Positions 6,540 to 7,751 of a DNA stretch of 7,751 nt are shown piece after piece. Source of the DNA: an uncultured Sulfurovum sp. (GTDB taxonomy: Bacteria; Campylobacterota; Campylobacteria; Campylobacterales; Sulfurovaceae); NCBI GenBank assembly GCA_947313765.1, contig CAMZNQ010000175.1, positions 1-7,751 of the forward strand, read 5' to 3'. The notes beneath the pieces are model-generated. The model was not told where the DNA came from. It saw only the letters and a program-made list of their open reading frames with translations, and did not search any database. Position 1 is the first letter of the stretch. The number at the start of each line of letters is the position of its first letter. A program made the translations under genes and the position numbers.

Positions 6540-6897
6540 GGGGCTTACAAGCTTTTAAAGCTCTAATATCTAAGGCATTTTCAACACATGCTTTTCGTTT
6601 ATTTATTTTTACAATACGTTTTGTAATTCTATTGACTACTTTAGTTCTTTTCTCTTCAAAAGTCATACCTTTTTTAAGTTTAAATGGTCTGTTTTTATAT
6701 TTTTTAACTCTACAAGATTGCATCTTTTCTAAAGAAGTTGCATTTTGCATACAGTTTTTGCGATTTTCTACTTTAGCTATACGTGTTGTAATTTTGCTAA
6801 GAATTTTCTCTTTTTTAATACTAAAATTTCTTGTTTCATTTGCAAAGGCAGTAACTGTTAGTGTCGTAAGTAAAAGTGTTGTCATTAAAATTTTCAT
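6520..6897 (-). CDS. small secreted lysine-rich protein with two CX12C repeats, function unknown
   Basis: This 125-residue protein is not one I can name. It has a clear Sec signal peptide (MKILMTTLLLTTLTVTAFA, cleavage likely after residue 19), so the mature part is periplasmic. It is strongly basic and predicted helical. Two units repeat with a 55-residue offset: residues 31-62 (C49, C62) and 86-117 (C104, C117). Each has the pattern K-x4-[IV]T-x-RI-x-K, then RKxC, NA, and a second Cys exactly 13 positions after the first; about 12 of 32 positions are identical. Paired cysteines in a helical hairpin suggest disulfides or a metal/heme site, but no CXXCH is present. AGGA eight bases before the ATG is a good ribosome binding site. 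It lies between fbaA and the PLP enzyme gene and probably has its own promoter (6929-6934). Real coding is supported by the signal peptide and duplication. Confidence 0.82.
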   Translation of the reverse strand: MKILMTTLLLTTLTVTAFANETRNFSIKKEKILSKITTRIAKVENRKNCMQNATSLEKMQSCRVKKYKNRPFKLKKGMTFEEKRTKVVNRITKRIVKINKRKACVENALDIRALKACKPQKKTKR

Positions 6898-6928
6898 AAA
6901 TATTTTCCTAATGTTTTAATAGCGAAAT

Positions 6929-6934
6929 AGTATA
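6929..6934 (-). promoter_or_regulatory. candidate -10 box (TATACT) for the CX12C secreted protein
   Basis: TATACT lies 31 bases before the ATG at 6897, close to the 27-base spacing of the other two leftward boxes in this window. No TTGACA-like -35 is visible. Upstream within the same 143-base gap is also the short inverted repeat ATGAAA-AGG-TTTCAT (6964-6978), which could be an operator or chance. Confidence 0.38.
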
Positions 6935-7013
6935 ACTTGCTTGTGTAGTATTTGTGATTCTTTATGAAAAGGTTTCATCGATATTTAAAGTTATTACAAT
7001 AGAACAACTATAT

Positions 7014-7032
7014 GGTGGGAATAACACCCACC
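7014..7032 (-). terminator. GC-rich hairpin after fbaA
   Basis: GGTGGG (7014-7019) pairs perfectly with CCCACC (7027-7032) across a 7-base loop, eight bases beyond the fbaA stop codon. This all-GC-rich stem stands out in AT-rich DNA. It lacks a U-tract on the minus strand (followed by ATATAGTTGTTC), so it may be a weak terminator or a 3' end stabiliser for the aldolase mRNA. Confidence 0.45.
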
Positions 7033-7040
7033 TAAAAGAT

Positions 7041-7751
7041 TCAATTTCTATCTAAACAGTTTAAATCAGAGAAAGCTTTTTCTAAACGTTTAACTACAGA
7101 TAGCTCTCCCTCTCTTAACCATTTACGAGGGTCATAATATTTTTTATTTGGTTTATCTTCCCCCTCTGGATTTCCTATTTGAGCTTGTAAATAGCCATTA
7201 TATTGTTCTATATATCCACGGATTCCATTCCAAAATGCCCATTGTGTATCTGTATCAATATTCATCTTTACAACACCGTAACCAATAGACTCTCTTATGT
7301 CTGAAAGCTCTGAACCTGAACCACCATGAAATACAAAATCAACAGGTTTTTTAGAAGTATTGAACTTATCTTGAATATATTTTTGAGAGTTATCTAAGAT
7401 AGTTGGAGTCAATACAACATTTCCAGGCTTGTAGACTCCATGAACATTTCCAAATGATGCAGCAATCGTAAACATAGGAGATACTTTCATCAACTCCTCA
7501 TAAGCATAAGCCACCTCTTCTGGTTGAGTGTAGAGTAGTGCATTATCTATGTCTGTATTATCTACACCATCCTCTTCTCCACCTGTCACACCTAGTTCAA
7601 TCTCTAATGTAATACCAATTTTAGACATTCGTGCTAAATACTCTTTACATGTAGCAATATTTTGCTCTATTGGCTCTTCTGATAAATCAATCATATGTGA
7701 AGAGAATAGTGGTTTACCATAAGCCTTAAAGTGATTTTCACTCTCATCAAG
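7041..7751 (-). CDS. fbaA: class II fructose-bisphosphate aldolase, 3' two thirds (5' end beyond window)
   Basis: This zinc-dependent aldolase interconverts fructose-1,6-bisphosphate with dihydroxyacetone phosphate and glyceraldehyde-3-phosphate in glycolysis or gluconeogenesis (EC 4.1.2.13). 236 codons are visible and align with about residue 123 to the end of the Escherichia coli FbaA (class IIA). Seen, in visible numbering: LFSSHMIDLSEE (15-26); LEIELGVTGGEEDGVDN (49-65) with the catalytic acidic loop; FGNVHGVYKPGN with zinc ligand H104; FHGGSGS with zinc ligand H142; and KMNIDTDTQWA with N164. It ends with NKKYYDPRKWLREGE and LEKAF. The N-terminal D-H zinc/catalytic pair is outside the window. 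Coding is open to the last base, so the ATG at 7694 is internal. A GC-rich hairpin follows the TGA. The cytosolic role in carbon flow is secure. Confidence 0.96.
   Translation of the reverse strand, partial: LDESENHFKAYGKPLFSSHMIDLSEEPIEQNIATCKEYLARMSKIGITLEIELGVTGGEEDGVDNTDIDNALLYTQPEEVAYAYEELMKVSPMFTIAASFGNVHGVYKPGNVVLTPTILDNSQKYIQDKFNTSKKPVDFVFHGGSGSELSDIRESIGYGVVKMNIDTDTQWAFWNGIRGYIEQYNGYLQAQIGNPEGEDKPNKKYYDPRKWLREGELSVVKRLEKAFSDLNCLDRN

Noticed and set aside
6632..6919. Plus-strand hydrophobic open frame opposite the CX12C gene
   Set aside because: It is the antisense shadow of a lysine-rich gene: AAA codons read as phenylalanine. No ribosome binding site or recognisable domain was seen.
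6964..6978. ATGAAA-AGG-TTTCAT inverted repeat as an operator
   Set aside because: Six AT-rich base pairs with a three-base spacer are easily found by chance, and no second copy was seen before another gene in the window.

Overview
The window is low in GC (by eye about one third G+C) and densely packed. Its genes look like those of a Campylobacterota (epsilonproteobacterial) genome, most like the Sulfurimonas/Sulfurovum group. That placement is inferred from the style of the proteins and the short, overlapping gene layout, not from a marker gene. No rRNA, tRNA, CRISPR array, transposase or prophage gene was seen. Most of the window is core metabolism, and the unusual material is at gene starts, gene ends and in one small secreted protein.

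Left block, positions 1-3437, all on the minus strand. In transcription order it holds acpS (holo-ACP synthase), a RhlE-like DEAD-box RNA helicase with variant motifs, ubiE/menG (quinone C-methyltransferase, TTG start), a small two-helix membrane protein and an FMN nitroreductase. The last three are joined by ATGA stop/start overlaps. The nitroreductase carries an in-frame amber codon at 206-208, where the family normally has tyrosine, and coding clearly continues beyond it to the window edge. TATAAT or TATACT boxes lie about 27 bases before the helicase and ubiE starts, so the block may be re-initiated internally.

Middle. acpS and an MlaE-family ABC permease are divergent across a 61-base AT-rich gap. 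No ATPase or MCE subunit gene is beside the permease. It converges on hisD, and the two reading frames overlap tail to tail by 26 bases. An 8-bp perfect hairpin sits just after the permease stop codon, inside the hisD coding sequence.

Right block, positions 4268-7751, all on the minus strand. In transcription order it holds fbaA (class II fructose-bisphosphate aldolase, 5' end outside the window), a small secreted lysine-rich protein built from two CX12C repeats, a PLP-dependent ACC deaminase/D-cysteine desulfhydrase-like enzyme, and hisD (last step of histidine synthesis). The PLP enzyme appears to lack any ATG, GTG or TTG start: its conserved N-terminus, including the PLP lysine, lies upstream of the first ATG. 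A hairpin with a T9 tract between it and the secreted protein gene is oriented as a plus-strand terminator. With a plus-strand TGGTATAAT box it could bound a short antisense RNA over the start of the PLP gene.

The genes do not form one pathway. The best candidates for something undescribed are the duplicated CX12C periplasmic protein, the possible antisense RNA, and the two single-base lesions or recodings (amber codon and missing start).
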